From CAZIHO01 sp964538875 (GTDB lineage Bacteria; Pseudomonadota; Gammaproteobacteria; Chromatiales; Chromatiaceae), in the NCBI GenBank assembly GCA_964538875.1, contig CAZIHO010000128.1, positions 1 to 8,684 of the forward strand: 8,684 bases of DNA. The letters run 5' to 3'. This document shows, piece after piece, positions 1 to 7,090 of this stretch (within the stretch, counting starts at the first letter, position 1; every line of letters starts with the position of its first letter). The position numbers and the translations under genes are program-made. Under the pieces are notes generated by a model. The model did no database searches. It saw only the letters and a list, made by a program, of their open reading frames with translations, and had not been told where the DNA came from.

Positions 1-118
1 GGCTGCTGGAGCGTCCCGCCTGGCATTACCACGCTGGTGTCCGGCAACGGGAAACCGTCGAGGTCCCCGGCCCGCTCTCCGTATCAAGGCCAAACCTGAT
101 GCTGCGCCACTGGCCGCT
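1..118. other. Window edge, unassigned
   Basis: No gene can be assigned here. One plus-strand frame, beginning at position 3, stays open across this stretch and reads on to a stop near position 254. It would have to overlap the 3' end of the minus-strand GDYXXLXY gene by about 135 bases, so it is either the tail of a convergent gene entering from the left or chance. I do not recognise the peptide. No T-tract terminator follows the minus-strand operon in this stretch. Confidence 0.3.
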
Positions 119-643
119 TCACTGCTCTGCCGCTGGCGCACTGGCCGGGGCGCCAGCGACGCCCAGGGGTTCCCGGCTGGCGCTCCGCAAGCCGGTCAGG
201 ATGGACTCCCCATCGGTGCCGACCCGAAACTCACCGTATTTGGCGCCTGTGTAGAGGGCGGCGGTGCCTTCCTGAAAGAAGTAGGCGTTGGTGGCGAACT
301 TGGGCCGCTGATCCCGGATGCGGTAGCGCATACGGAATTCGCCGGGGGCCAGGGCGGTGCCCTCGTCGAACCGCTGGAATTGGCCTACGCCCTGGTCATC
401 CAGTTTGAGCACCAGGTGGCCGTCGTCCAGTCCTTGCTTGGCCGTGCTGCGCCCCAGTACCTGGTCGGCGACCCGGAAGCGCAGCGCCATGTAGTCGCCC
501 TGCATTAGGGAGCGGGGGTCCACCGGTGCCGTTTCCAGCAGCACCAGGAGCCCGTCCGCGAGCAGCCGTTCCCGGCCCAGAATGCTGAAGTTGGTAATGG
601 CCAGGATGACCAGTCCAGCGGCGACCGCGATCCATCTAGTCAT
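119..643 (-). CDS. GDYXXLXY-domain membrane-anchored protein
   Basis: This is a 174-residue protein of the GDYXXLXY family, whose function is unknown. Residues 4-22 form one N-terminal hydrophobic segment that should anchor it in the inner membrane, with the rest probably periplasmic. The family signature is plain: VDPRSLMQGDYMALRF at about 41-56, with the GDY motif at 49-51. A second conserved block with YFFQEG and YGEFRV lies at about 121-141. The tail from about 155 is Ala/Pro-rich and poorly conserved. I chose the ATG at 643 because it overlaps the DUF4401 stop by 8 bases and has GGAG about 10 bases upstream. A GTG at 676 would add 11 residues and is less likely. It is the last gene of the three-gene operon. 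The family assignment rests on motif recognition; a joint role with its neighbours is inferred from gene order. Confidence 0.88.
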   Translation of the reverse strand: MTRWIAVAAGLVILAITNFSILGRERLLADGLLVLLETAPVDPRSLMQGDYMALRFRVADQVLGRSTAKQGLDDGHLVLKLDDQGVGQFQRFDEGTALAPGEFRMRYRIRDQRPKFATNAYFFQEGTAALYTGAKYGEFRVGTDGESILTGLRSASREPLGVAGAPASAPAAEQ

Positions 644-1709
644 GGGCTGGGTGCTCCGCAGGAATGGCCCAACCACGCAGCACTACCAGCCGTACTGCCA
701 GCAGCAGGGCGCCGGTGCCCAACATCAGAGTTGCCTTGAATAACAAGCTCGCCTCCAGGGAATAGTAATAAATTCCCATGTAGCTCAGCAGCGCCAGGAC
801 GCCTAGCGCGAACAAGGGTCGTTCACCCCCGGCGAAGCCGAGCACCAGGATCAATACCGCCGGCACCAGCCCCGGTGCCTTCCAGGTGGTGACCGCCAGG
901 ATGGCGGCCACCGCCAGCAAGCGGGTGCCGATCGGCGAGCGGGGTCCAATCCGGGCCCGCTCCAGCAGTTGCCACAGGGTGGCGACCAGCACTAGACCGT
1001 TCAGGATGGGACCCAGCCACCCGTTGCGTACCGGAACCACCTTGAGCAAAAAGCCCAGTTCGCTGGCGGAACCCCCTTGGGTAAAGGCGAGGGTGACGAT
1101 CAGCGCCAGTGCCAACCCGTAGCCGCCGGCGCGGGCCAGTTCGGCCTGGCGGGGCCAGCGCGCCTCATTGAGCCAGAGGGCCGCGCAGGCGGCACCCAAC
1201 AGGGGTGGCGCCAGGTTCTGCCAATGCCAAAAGTTGGCGGCCAGCATCAGGGCCATGGCACTGGCCCAGGCACTCCACACGCGATGGGCGGGGTGGGGCA
1301 GGGCGACAAACAGAATGGCCTGGAAAACCGCGATGAGCAGGCTGGCGGGTCCAAGTTGGTATTGCAGGGCGCGGCCCAGCGCGAACATGACCAACATCTG
1401 GCCGGCCAAGCTCACTGCCAGGCCGAATTGGCCCATGAAGTCGCTGTCTGGCTTGAGCCGGAACAGCAACCCAGCCGCCCCGCAGGCCATGCAGCCGATC
1501 AGAAGGCCCGCCGGGGTGGAATCGAACAGGGCGCTGAATGCGGCGCCAGCGAACATGAGTACGAACAGGGCGCCAATCCAGCCGGCGAACCCTTGCATAA
1601 GGCGCACGAACCAGGGCACCGGCAGAGCCCGGGCCGGAGGCATAGCGCCGCTCGCCAAGCCGGCGCCGGTCAGGCGTAACCACAGGGTTTGGGTATCGGT
1701 GACGCTCAT
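636..1709 (-). CDS. DUF4401 polytopic membrane protein
   Basis: This is a 357-residue integral membrane protein of the DUF4401 family, with no known activity. A cytoplasmic-looking N-terminus of about 35 residues is followed by some ten hydrophobic segments, among them about 38-60, 67-84, 97-113, 122-138, 145-160, 196-210, 232-248, 263-292, 298-315 and 322-344. The C-terminal block around YYYSLEASLLFKATLML (314-330), with the preceding W-x-x-PG pattern near 276-280, is what I recognise as typical of the family. Its ATG overlaps the DUF2157 stop as ATGA, the usual sign of translational coupling, and GGAG lies 8 bases upstream. Its stop lies inside the next gene. No catalytic motif is visible. 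A membrane scaffold or transporter-like partner of the other two products is possible but unproven. Confidence 0.85.
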   Translation of the reverse strand: MSVTDTQTLWLRLTGAGLASGAMPPARALPVPWFVRLMQGFAGWIGALFVLMFAGAAFSALFDSTPAGLLIGCMACGAAGLLFRLKPDSDFMGQFGLAVSLAGQMLVMFALGRALQYQLGPASLLIAVFQAILFVALPHPAHRVWSAWASAMALMLAANFWHWQNLAPPLLGAACAALWLNEARWPRQAELARAGGYGLALALIVTLAFTQGGSASELGFLLKVVPVRNGWLGPILNGLVLVATLWQLLERARIGPRSPIGTRLLAVAAILAVTTWKAPGLVPAVLILVLGFAGGERPLFALGVLALLSYMGIYYYSLEASLLFKATLMLGTGALLLAVRLVVLRGWAIPAEHPAHD

Positions 1710-2692
1710 GCTTCATGCTCCGCCGCGACCTGCTTGAGCCACCAACCGCCCGCCGCCGAGATGCCAATGATGATGAGGCCCACCATCAGGAAGCCGCCGG
1801 CGTTGCCAAAGGCCAGGTTTTTAATGAAGAAAGAGGCGATGACCACCACCAGGGATAGGACGCCCCCCGCCAGTACGAACAGGTCCCAAATCAAGCGCCG
1901 GTACACAAATCCCACCAGTGCCAGCCAGGCCAGCCAAACAGTGAGGATCAGCCCGCTGGCCAGGCTGCCGGAGCCCAGGAAGATGCGGTCGGCGCCCACC
2001 CCCCAAAAGGTCGCCAGGACGGTGATCTGGACCCCGCTGGCGGTGGCCAGCAGGCGGGGTCCCCAGCGGCCCTCAAGCCAGGCCAGGCCGCGCAGGCTAA
2101 AAAATTCCCATAGGATCCAGGCCAGGCTATTCAGGGCGAACAGGCTCCAGATCAGGTTTTGGCTGGCTGATAGCCAGCCCAAGGGGCCCGGAAAGGCCTG
2201 AAACCAAAAGCTCACCGCTAGGTTGGCCAGGCTGATCCACAGCAGCCAGAGGGGCGCGAAGCGGCCCAGCAGCACCCAGGGCAGGATCAGGGCCGCCCAG
2301 GCGGCGAACAGTTCAAAGGTGTCGGCCCCGGTTTGGTAGGTCTGACCGATCAGGGCCAACAGGGCGCCAACCAATAGGCTGGCGCCGAGCAGGGCGGCCC
2401 GTCCGGCCGGGCCGTCCAGGCCCAGGCGCCCGATGGCCACCAGGGTCACCGCCAGGGGTGCCTGCACCAGGGCGAATTTGGCGAAGCGGTGCAGGTCCGC
2501 CCAGTTGTAGGCGAAAAAGAAGATGACGCCGAGGGCCAGGAGCAGGGTGCCTAGCCAAAGCAATAGCCGGTCCACGAACCTCCGCCAGGCGGCCGGAGAC
2601 GGGAATAGGCCCAATAGCTCCATGGCTTGAGGAAGATCCTGGACACGGCCTTGAGCGGCCCAGTCCAGGAGTATCGAGCGCGGGTCGCGCAT
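1706..2692 (-). CDS. DUF2157 polytopic membrane protein
   Basis: This is a 328-residue protein of the DUF2157 family and the first gene of the trio. The N-terminal 40 residues are soluble and partly helical. About ten membrane segments follow: roughly 42-61, 72-90, 98-116, 127-143, 146-163, 178-197, 214-234, 243-263, 267-290 and 298-318. Two conserved patches identify the family: FFFAYNWADLHRFAKFAL at 58-75, at the end of the first membrane helix, and GQTYQTGAD at 116-124. The start ATG has GAGG about 10 bases upstream. It is divergent from glnK, with 308 bases between the two starts, so the promoters of both operons lie in that gap. The function is unknown. DUF2157 genes often sit beside DUF4401 and GDYXXLXY genes, which suggests one complex. 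Confidence 0.87.
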   Translation of the reverse strand: MRDPRSILLDWAAQGRVQDLPQAMELLGLFPSPAAWRRFVDRLLLWLGTLLLALGVIFFFAYNWADLHRFAKFALVQAPLAVTLVAIGRLGLDGPAGRAALLGASLLVGALLALIGQTYQTGADTFELFAAWAALILPWVLLGRFAPLWLLWISLANLAVSFWFQAFPGPLGWLSASQNLIWSLFALNSLAWILWEFFSLRGLAWLEGRWGPRLLATASGVQITVLATFWGVGADRIFLGSGSLASGLILTVWLAWLALVGFVYRRLIWDLFVLAGGVLSLVVVIASFFIKNLAFGNAGGFLMVGLIIIGISAAGGWWLKQVAAEHEA

Positions 2693-2740
2693 GGGGGTGA
2701 ATCCTCGTGTTGGCCGGCCCGGGTCGGTCGCGGATGGCCA

Positions 2741-2770
2741 AGTCTAGGGTTTTTTCGTAGCCCGGGACAA
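2741..2770 (-). promoter_or_regulatory. Possible sigma-70 promoter of the DUF2157 operon
   Basis: On the minus strand, TTGTCC (2770-2765) and TAGACT (2746-2741) are separated by 18 bases. Each matches four of six consensus positions. The predicted start near 2734 would give a leader of about 40 bases before the DUF2157 ATG. This is a weak match, and other start points are possible. Confidence 0.35.
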
Positions 2771-2780
2771 GAGGGACGGG

Positions 2781-2797
2781 GGCACCATATTGGTGCG
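2781..2797 (+). promoter_or_regulatory. NtrC-type enhancer site 1
   Basis: The dyad GCACC-ATATT-GGTGC at 2782-2796 has perfect 5-base arms and a 5-base spacer, the arrangement known for NtrC (GlnG) binding sites upstream of glnA and glnK in enteric bacteria. Its centre lies about 118 bases upstream of the start predicted from the sigma-54 promoter, inside the usual enhancer range. Binding is inferred from sequence only. Confidence 0.82.
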
Positions 2798-2802
2798 CCA
2801 GT

Positions 2803-2817
2803 GCGTCCTGAGGGTGC
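2803..2817 (+). promoter_or_regulatory. NtrC-type enhancer site 2, degenerate
   Basis: GCGTC-CTGAG-GGTGC has one perfect half-site (GGTGC, 2813-2817) and one degraded half. Its centre lies 21 bases from that of site 1, about two helical turns, so both dyads face the same side of the DNA. Paired strong and weak sites are common at NtrC enhancers, where they support cooperative binding. The spacing raises confidence above what the motif alone would give. Confidence 0.55.
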
Positions 2818-2849
2818 GGCGTGGCCTTAGGAGGCTCGGTCTTGTCGCA

Positions 2850-2862
2850 TAAAATATTGAAA
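2850..2862 (-). promoter_or_regulatory. Possible IHF site in an AT-rich bend region
   Basis: TAAAATATTGAAA matches the reverse complement of the IHF consensus (YAANNNNTTGATW) at all fixed positions but one. It sits in the only strongly AT-rich patch of the region, between the NtrC sites and the sigma-54 promoter, where DNA bending would bring activator and polymerase together. AT-rich DNA gives chance matches easily, so this is tentative. Confidence 0.35.
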
Positions 2863-2880
2863 TATTAAGTTTTTATTTGT

Positions 2881-2896
2881 TGGCATGGGAGATGCT
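2881..2896 (+). promoter_or_regulatory. Sigma-54 (RpoN) promoter of glnK-amtB
   Basis: TGGCATGGGAGATGCT carries the invariant GG (2882-2883, -24) and GC (2894-2895, -12) elements exactly 12 bases apart, as required for sigma-54, with the preceding T at 2880 extending the match to TTGGCA. Transcription should start near 2907, giving a leader of about 94 bases. With the NtrC dyads upstream, this predicts induction under nitrogen limitation. Confidence 0.85.
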
Positions 2897-2911
2897 AAAG
2901 ATCCGTCAGGG

Positions 2912-2963
2912 GGTAGCTACCACTCCTTGCCAGGAGACCTAACCCCGCTCCCATATCGGGGAG
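2912..2963 (+). other. Structured 5' leader of glnK
   Basis: The leader contains a palindrome GGTAGCTACC (2912-2921), a perfect small hairpin CTCCT-TGCC-AGGAG (2923-2936), and two mutually exclusive short hairpins, CCCCG/CGGGG (2943-2961) and CTCCC/GGGAG (2948-2963). None is followed by a T-tract, so they do not look like an attenuator terminator. The ribosome site at 2989-2992 lies outside them. They may stabilise the RNA or bind a regulator, or may be chance in GC-rich DNA. Confidence 0.4.
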
Positions 2964-3000
2964 GTGACGTCCAAGCCACTGTCTGGTTGAGGTATTTGCC

Positions 3001-3339
3001 ATGAAACTCGTGATCGCCATCATCAAACCCTTCAAGCTCGACAGCGTGCGGGAGGCCCTGTCCGAAATCGGGGTGCAGGGTCTGACCGTTACTGAGGTGA
3101 AGGGATTCGGCCGACAAAAGGGTCATACCGAACTGTATCGAGGCGCTGAATACGTAGTGGACTTTTTGCCGAAATTGAAGATCGAGGCGGCTATTCCAAA
3201 GGAACGGCTGAGCGAGGTGGTCGAGACCATTCGGGCCGCCGCCAATACCGGCAAGATCGGTGATGGCAAGATTTTTATCTGTCCCATCGATGAAGTAATG
3301 CGTATTCGCACCGGCGAATCAGGTCCAGAAGCCCTTTAA
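3001..3339 (+). CDS. glnK: Nitrogen regulatory P-II protein GlnK
   Basis: This is a 112-residue P-II signalling protein, the standard length. As a cytoplasmic trimer, P-II senses ATP/ADP and 2-oxoglutarate and controls partners; GlnK blocks the AmtB channel when ammonium is ample. The T-loop is intact, with YRGAEYVVDF and the uridylylation site Tyr51. The B-loop TGKIGDGKIF (83-92) and C-loop residues Arg101 and Arg103 are also present, as are Gln39 and Lys58, which bind 2-oxoglutarate in the family. The ATG has GAGG 8 bases upstream. amtB starts 25 bases downstream, the gene pairing that makes GlnK rather than GlnB the better name; sequence alone separates the two poorly. The sigma-54 promoter and NtrC dyads upstream indicate induction in nitrogen starvation. 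Confidence 0.95.
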   Translation: MKLVIAIIKPFKLDSVREALSEIGVQGLTVTEVKGFGRQKGHTELYRGAEYVVDFLPKLKIEAAIPKERLSEVVETIRAAANTGKIGDGKIFICPIDEVMRIRTGESGPEAL

Positions 3340-3364
3340 GTTGTCGTGGTTGGAGGAATTTCTC

Positions 3365-4666
3365 ATGCGTGACCTAAGATTGATCCGGTTGGCGAGCGTC
3401 GTTGGGCTGCTGTCGCCGGCCTTGGCCTGGGCGGAAGAGGCGCCCAAACTCGATGCGGGCAACACGGCCTGGATGCTGACGTCTACCGCCCTGGTCCTGT
3501 TCATGACCATTCCGGGTCTGGCGCTGTTTTATGCGGGCATGGTACGGGCCAAGAATGTGCTGTCGGTGCTGATGCAATGTTTCGCCATCGCCGCCCTGGT
3601 GACCCTGCTGTGGATGGTGGCTGGCTATAGCCTGGCCTTCACGGATGGCGGTGCCCTCAATGCCTGGATCGGCGGGCTGGATAAGGCGTTCTTGCTGGGC
3701 GTGAAGGCGGATAGCCTGAATGGCACCATTCCGGAAACCGTGTTCATGACCTTTCAGATGACTTTTGCCATCATCACGCCGGCCTTGATCGTGGGTGCCT
3801 TCGCGGAACGTATGCGCTTTTCCGCGTTGCTCTGGTACATCGCCACTTGGGTCATGCTGGTCTATGTGCCGGTAGCCCATTGGGTCTGGGGCAATGGCTG
3901 GCTGGCCACCGAAGGGGTGCTGGACTTTGCGGGCGGAACCGTGGTGCATATCAACGCCGGTATCGCCGGACTGGTGGCGGCGCTGATGCTCGGCAAGCGC
4001 AAGGGATTTCCCTATGTGGCCATGCCGCCCCATAACTTGGGTTATACCCTGATGGGCGCCTCCATGCTGTGGGTCGGCTGGTTCGGCTTCAACGCCGGTA
4101 GCGCCCTGGCTGCGGATGGAGTCGCCGGGATGGCCATGGCCGTGACCCAGATTGCCACCGCTATGGCGGCGCTGGCCTGGATGTTCTCGGAATGGCTGGC
4201 CCACGGGAAGCCTAGCGTGTTGGGTGTCGCCTCCGGCGCGGTGGCAGGGTTGGTCGCCATCACTCCGGCGTCTGGCACCGCCGGCCCCTTGGGTGCCCTC
4301 GCCATCGGCCTGGCCGCCGGCCTGCTGTGTTTCCTGGCCTCCACCAAGTTGAAGCGGGCGTTGGGCTACGATGACTCCCTGGACGTGTTCGGCGTCCATG
4401 CGGTGGGCGGTATCGTGGGTGCCATCTTGACCGGCGTGTTTGCCGACGCCAGTTTGGGCGGAGTCGGTCTCAAGGAGGGCATCGGCATCGGCACCCAGGT
4501 CGGTACCCAGGTGCTGGGCGTGGTGGTCACCATGGTATACACGGCGGTGGTGAGTGTGATCTTGCTGAAGATCATCGACCTTCTGCTGGGCCTGCGGGTC
4601 AGCGAGGAGGAGGAGTCCCAGGGCCTGGACATTGCCCTGCACGACGAACGCGGTTATTCGCTGTAA
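3365..4666 (+). CDS. amtB: Ammonium transporter AmtB
   Basis: This is a 433-residue Amt-family ammonium channel of the inner membrane. The N-terminus is a probable signal peptide with a likely cut after AWA (residue 23), as in E. coli AmtB, followed by eleven membrane helices. Key residues are present: the pore twin histidines His195 (GGTVVHINAG) and His345 (DVFGVHAVGG), the Phe gate (Phe134 and Phe242), the recruitment-site Trp175 and Ser246, and Asp187 in LDFAGG. The cytoplasmic C-tail (GLRVSEEEESQGLD, 409-422) carries the conserved family pattern involved in gating and GlnK contact. I chose the ATG at 3365 because GGAGGAAT lies just upstream; an in-frame TTG at 3341 lacks such a site. It is co-transcribed with glnK and followed by a strong terminator. 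Confidence 0.96.
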   Translation: MRDLRLIRLASVVGLLSPALAWAEEAPKLDAGNTAWMLTSTALVLFMTIPGLALFYAGMVRAKNVLSVLMQCFAIAALVTLLWMVAGYSLAFTDGGALNAWIGGLDKAFLLGVKADSLNGTIPETVFMTFQMTFAIITPALIVGAFAERMRFSALLWYIATWVMLVYVPVAHWVWGNGWLATEGVLDFAGGTVVHINAGIAGLVAALMLGKRKGFPYVAMPPHNLGYTLMGASMLWVGWFGFNAGSALAADGVAGMAMAVTQIATAMAALAWMFSEWLAHGKPSVLGVASGAVAGLVAITPASGTAGPLGALAIGLAAGLLCFLASTKLKRALGYDDSLDVFGVHAVGGIVGAILTGVFADASLGGVGLKEGIGIGTQVGTQVLGVVVTMVYTAVVSVILLKIIDLLLGLRVSEEEESQGLDIALHDERGYSL

Positions 4667-4685
4667 CTTCCAGTACAACCCTCTT

Positions 4686-4713
4686 GCGGGCGCTCCGGCG
4701 CCCGCTTTTTTTT
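4686..4713 (+). terminator. Intrinsic terminator of glnK-amtB
   Basis: A perfect 8-bp GC stem, GCGGGCGC-TCCG-GCGCCCGC (4686-4705), is followed by eight Ts (4706-4713), 20 bases after the amtB stop. There is no matching A-tract on the other side, so it acts mainly on the plus strand. The convergent clpA gene ends 22 bases beyond it. Confidence 0.93.
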
Positions 4714-4735
4714 GGGGGGAAAGCTGGCGTTCCGC

Positions 4736-7000
4736 CTAGGACGTGGCGGCTTCTTCCTGGTAGCTGAAACTCAGTTGACCGTCTTCCACGCTGATGTGGA
4801 CCGTTCCGCCCTGGGTCAGGGAACCGAACAGGATTTCATTGGCCAGGGATTTCTTGATGCGTTCCTGAATCAAGCGCGCCATGGGCCGCGCGCCCATTTG
4901 GGGGTCATAGCCCCGTTCCGCCAGCCAGGCTTTGGCCTCGTCATCCACGATCATGAGAATCTTCTTGCCCTGGAGTTGGCCTTCCAACTCGAACAGGAAC
5001 TTGTCCACCACGCTGGCGATGACGGATGGCGTCAGGGCATTGAACTGGATGATGGCGTCCAGGCGGTTGCGAAACTCCGGGCTGAAGTAGCGCTTGAGGG
5101 CCTCGATGCCGTCCCCGGAATGGTCCTCGGTGGTGAAGCCGATGGCGCGGCGGCTAGTCTCGTCGGCGCCGGCATTGGTGGTCATCACCAGGATGACGCT
5201 GCGAAAATCCGATTTGCGGCCGTTATTGTCGGTGAGGGTGCCGTGGTCCATGACCTGCAACAGCAGGTTGAACACATCTGGGTGGGCCTTCTCGATTTCG
5301 TCCAATAACAGGACCGCGTGGGGATGTTTGTTGATCTCCTCGGTGAGCAGACCCCCCTGGTCGAAGCCCACGTAGCCGGGCGGCGCGCCGATCAGCCGGG
5401 AAACCGTGTGGCGCTCCATGTATTCCGACATGTCGAAGCGGATCAGTTCCAGCCCCAGGGTGCGGGCCAGTTGCCGGGTGACCTCGGTCTTGCCCACCCC
5501 GGTGGGTCCGGTGAACAAAAAGGAGCCAATGGGCTTTTCATCGGGCCCCAGCCCGGAGCGGTTCATGCGAATCGCGGCGGCCAGGGCGGCGATGGCCTGG
5601 TCCTGGCCAAACACCACCATCTTCAAGTCCCGCTCCAGGGTGCGCAGCGCCTCTGTGTCCGATAGGGATACCTGACGCGGCGGAATGCGGGCGATTTTGG
5701 CGACAATGGCCTCGATGTCACTCACGCCAATGGTTTTCTTGCGCTTTGAGGGCGGCTGCAACTGGACATTGGCACCGGCTTCGTCGATGACGTCGATGGC
5801 CTTGTCCGGCAGGTGGCGGTCATTGATGTACTTGGCGGACAATTCCACCGCCGCCCGCAACGCCGGCGCCGAGTAGCGCACCCGGTGGTGGATCTCGAAC
5901 CGTTCCTTGAGGCCCCGCAGGATGGCCACGGTTTCCTCCACCGAGGGCTCCGGGATGTCGATCTTCTGGAAGCGGCGCGTCAAGGCGCGGTCCTTCTCGA
6001 AAATGCCGCGAAATTCTTGGTAGGTGGTGGAGCCGATGCAGCGGATTTCCCCGGATGCCAGCACCGGCTTAATCAAGTTGGACGCATCCATCACGCCCCC
6101 GGACGCCGAGCCGGCACCGATGATGGTGTGGATCTCGTCGATGAACAGCACGCTATTTGGGCGTTTCTTCAACTCCGCCAATACCTGCTTGAAGCGCTTT
6201 TCAAAATCGCCCCGGTACTTGGTGCCGGCCACCAGGCTGCCCAGGTCCAGGGCGTAGATCACGCCTTCCGCGAGCACTTCCGGCACTTCGCCATCGACGA
6301 TTTTTTTCGCCAGTCCCTCGGCGATGGCAGTCTTGCCGACCCCAGCCTCACCAACCAGCAGGGGGTTGTTCTTGCGCCGCCGGCACAGGATTTGGATGGT
6401 GCGCTCCAGTTCTAGGGCACGCCCGATGAGGGGGTCGATCTTGCCCTTGCGGGCCATTTCGTTCAGATTGGTGGCGAAATTTTCCAGGGGGCCGGCGCTC
6501 TCCTTTTCTTCCTGGACGACTTCGTCCATGTCCTGGCTGTCGTCCTCCGGCTGCTCGCCAGGTGTCTTGGAAATGCCGTGGGAGATGAAGTTCACCACGT
6601 CCAGTTGACTGACGTCCTGGTGCCGCAACAGATAGACCGCTTGGGAGTCCTGCTCGTTGAAGATGGCCACCAGCACGTTCGGGCCGGTCACCTCGGTGTT
6701 GCCGGACGATTGCACGTGCGCCACCGCCCGCTGTAGAACCCGCTGAAACCCCAAGGTCGGCTGGATTTCCCGGGTCTGATTGGCGGGAATCAGGGGCGTG
6801 GTCTGCTCAATGAAAGTGCCCAGTTCGTCCTTGAGGGTGTCGATATTGGCGCCGCAGGCTCGCAATACCTTGGTGACGATCGGGTTTTCCAGCAGGGTCA
6901 GCAAGAGGTGTTCCACCGTCATGTATTCATGACGGAGTTCCCGCGCCCGCCGAAAGGCTTGATTGAGGCTGACTTCAAGTTCTTTGCTCAGGATGGACAT
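4736..7000 (-). CDS. clpA: ATP-dependent Clp protease ATPase subunit ClpA
   Basis: This is a 754-residue Hsp100 unfoldase, close to E. coli ClpA (758). ClpA hexamers unfold proteins and thread them into ClpP in the cytoplasm. The double-Clp N-domain (about 1-145), which docks ClpS, is followed by an acidic linker (about 148-170). AAA+ module 1 has Walker A GEAGVGKT (217-224) and Walker B VLFIDEIH (284-291). Module 2 has Walker A GPTGVGKT (498-505), Walker B LLLDEIE (564-570) and a sensor-2 GARP (703-706). The ClpP-docking loop reads IGF (620-622), where E. coli ClpA has IGL. The ATG at 7000 gives MSILSKELEVSLN, which aligns with the E. coli N-terminus; a TTG at 7018 would add six residues. 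No clear ribosome site precedes either start. It follows clpS by 90 bases and is convergent with amtB. Confidence 0.97.
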   Translation of the reverse strand: MSILSKELEVSLNQAFRRARELRHEYMTVEHLLLTLLENPIVTKVLRACGANIDTLKDELGTFIEQTTPLIPANQTREIQPTLGFQRVLQRAVAHVQSSGNTEVTGPNVLVAIFNEQDSQAVYLLRHQDVSQLDVVNFISHGISKTPGEQPEDDSQDMDEVVQEEKESAGPLENFATNLNEMARKGKIDPLIGRALELERTIQILCRRRKNNPLLVGEAGVGKTAIAEGLAKKIVDGEVPEVLAEGVIYALDLGSLVAGTKYRGDFEKRFKQVLAELKKRPNSVLFIDEIHTIIGAGSASGGVMDASNLIKPVLASGEIRCIGSTTYQEFRGIFEKDRALTRRFQKIDIPEPSVEETVAILRGLKERFEIHHRVRYSAPALRAAVELSAKYINDRHLPDKAIDVIDEAGANVQLQPPSKRKKTIGVSDIEAIVAKIARIPPRQVSLSDTEALRTLERDLKMVVFGQDQAIAALAAAIRMNRSGLGPDEKPIGSFLFTGPTGVGKTEVTRQLARTLGLELIRFDMSEYMERHTVSRLIGAPPGYVGFDQGGLLTEEINKHPHAVLLLDEIEKAHPDVFNLLLQVMDHGTLTDNNGRKSDFRSVILVMTTNAGADETSRRAIGFTTEDHSGDGIEALKRYFSPEFRNRLDAIIQFNALTPSVIASVVDKFLFELEGQLQGKKILMIVDDEAKAWLAERGYDPQMGARPMARLIQERIKKSLANEILFGSLTQGGTVHISVEDGQLSFSYQEEAATS

Positions 7001-7090
7001 GGTCGCGCTACTTGGCAATTAAGGGTTTTACGGGTGAGGGCCTCGCCCCTGTCTGGCCACCTGGAGGCGGGTCGCCGGCAAATCCAGGGG

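Larger units (their letters stand above)
2693..3000. other. Divergent control region, DUF2157 operon / glnK-amtB
   Basis: This is the 308-base gap between two divergent operons, with no convincing gene. It contains a weak minus-strand sigma-70-like promoter (2741-2770), two NtrC-type dyads (2781-2817), an AT-rich block (about 2850-2880), a sigma-54 promoter (2881-2896) and a glnK leader able to form hairpins (2912-2963). The glnK ribosome site GAGG is at 2989-2992. The plus-strand half is organised as a classic nitrogen-regulated enhancer-promoter. Confidence 0.85.

Noticed and set aside
644..676. GTG start for the GDYXXLXY protein, adding 11 residues
   Set aside because: The ATG at 643 has GGAG upstream and a short overlap with the preceding stop, as expected for coupled genes. 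The longer form cannot be excluded.
1077..1737. Plus-strand open frames of about 190-200 codons opposite the DUF4401 gene
   Set aside because: They are antisense to a clear membrane-protein gene, have no recognisable domain, and have no ribosome site or promoter that I could see.
3341..3364. TTG start for amtB, adding eight residues
   Set aside because: The ATG at 3365 has GGAGGAAT just upstream and gives a normal signal peptide.
3374..4678. Long minus-strand open frame of about 434 codons opposite amtB
   Set aside because: It is His/Gln/Gly-rich with no family features and lies wholly antisense to a clear amtB. It is a by-product of GC-rich codon use.
4712..6608. Several plus-strand open frames of up to 200 codons opposite clpA
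   Set aside because: All lie antisense to a fully conserved clpA and show no family features.
7001..7018. TTG start for clpA, adding six residues
   Set aside because: The ATG at 7000 aligns with the known ClpA N-terminus; the extension has no ribosome site.
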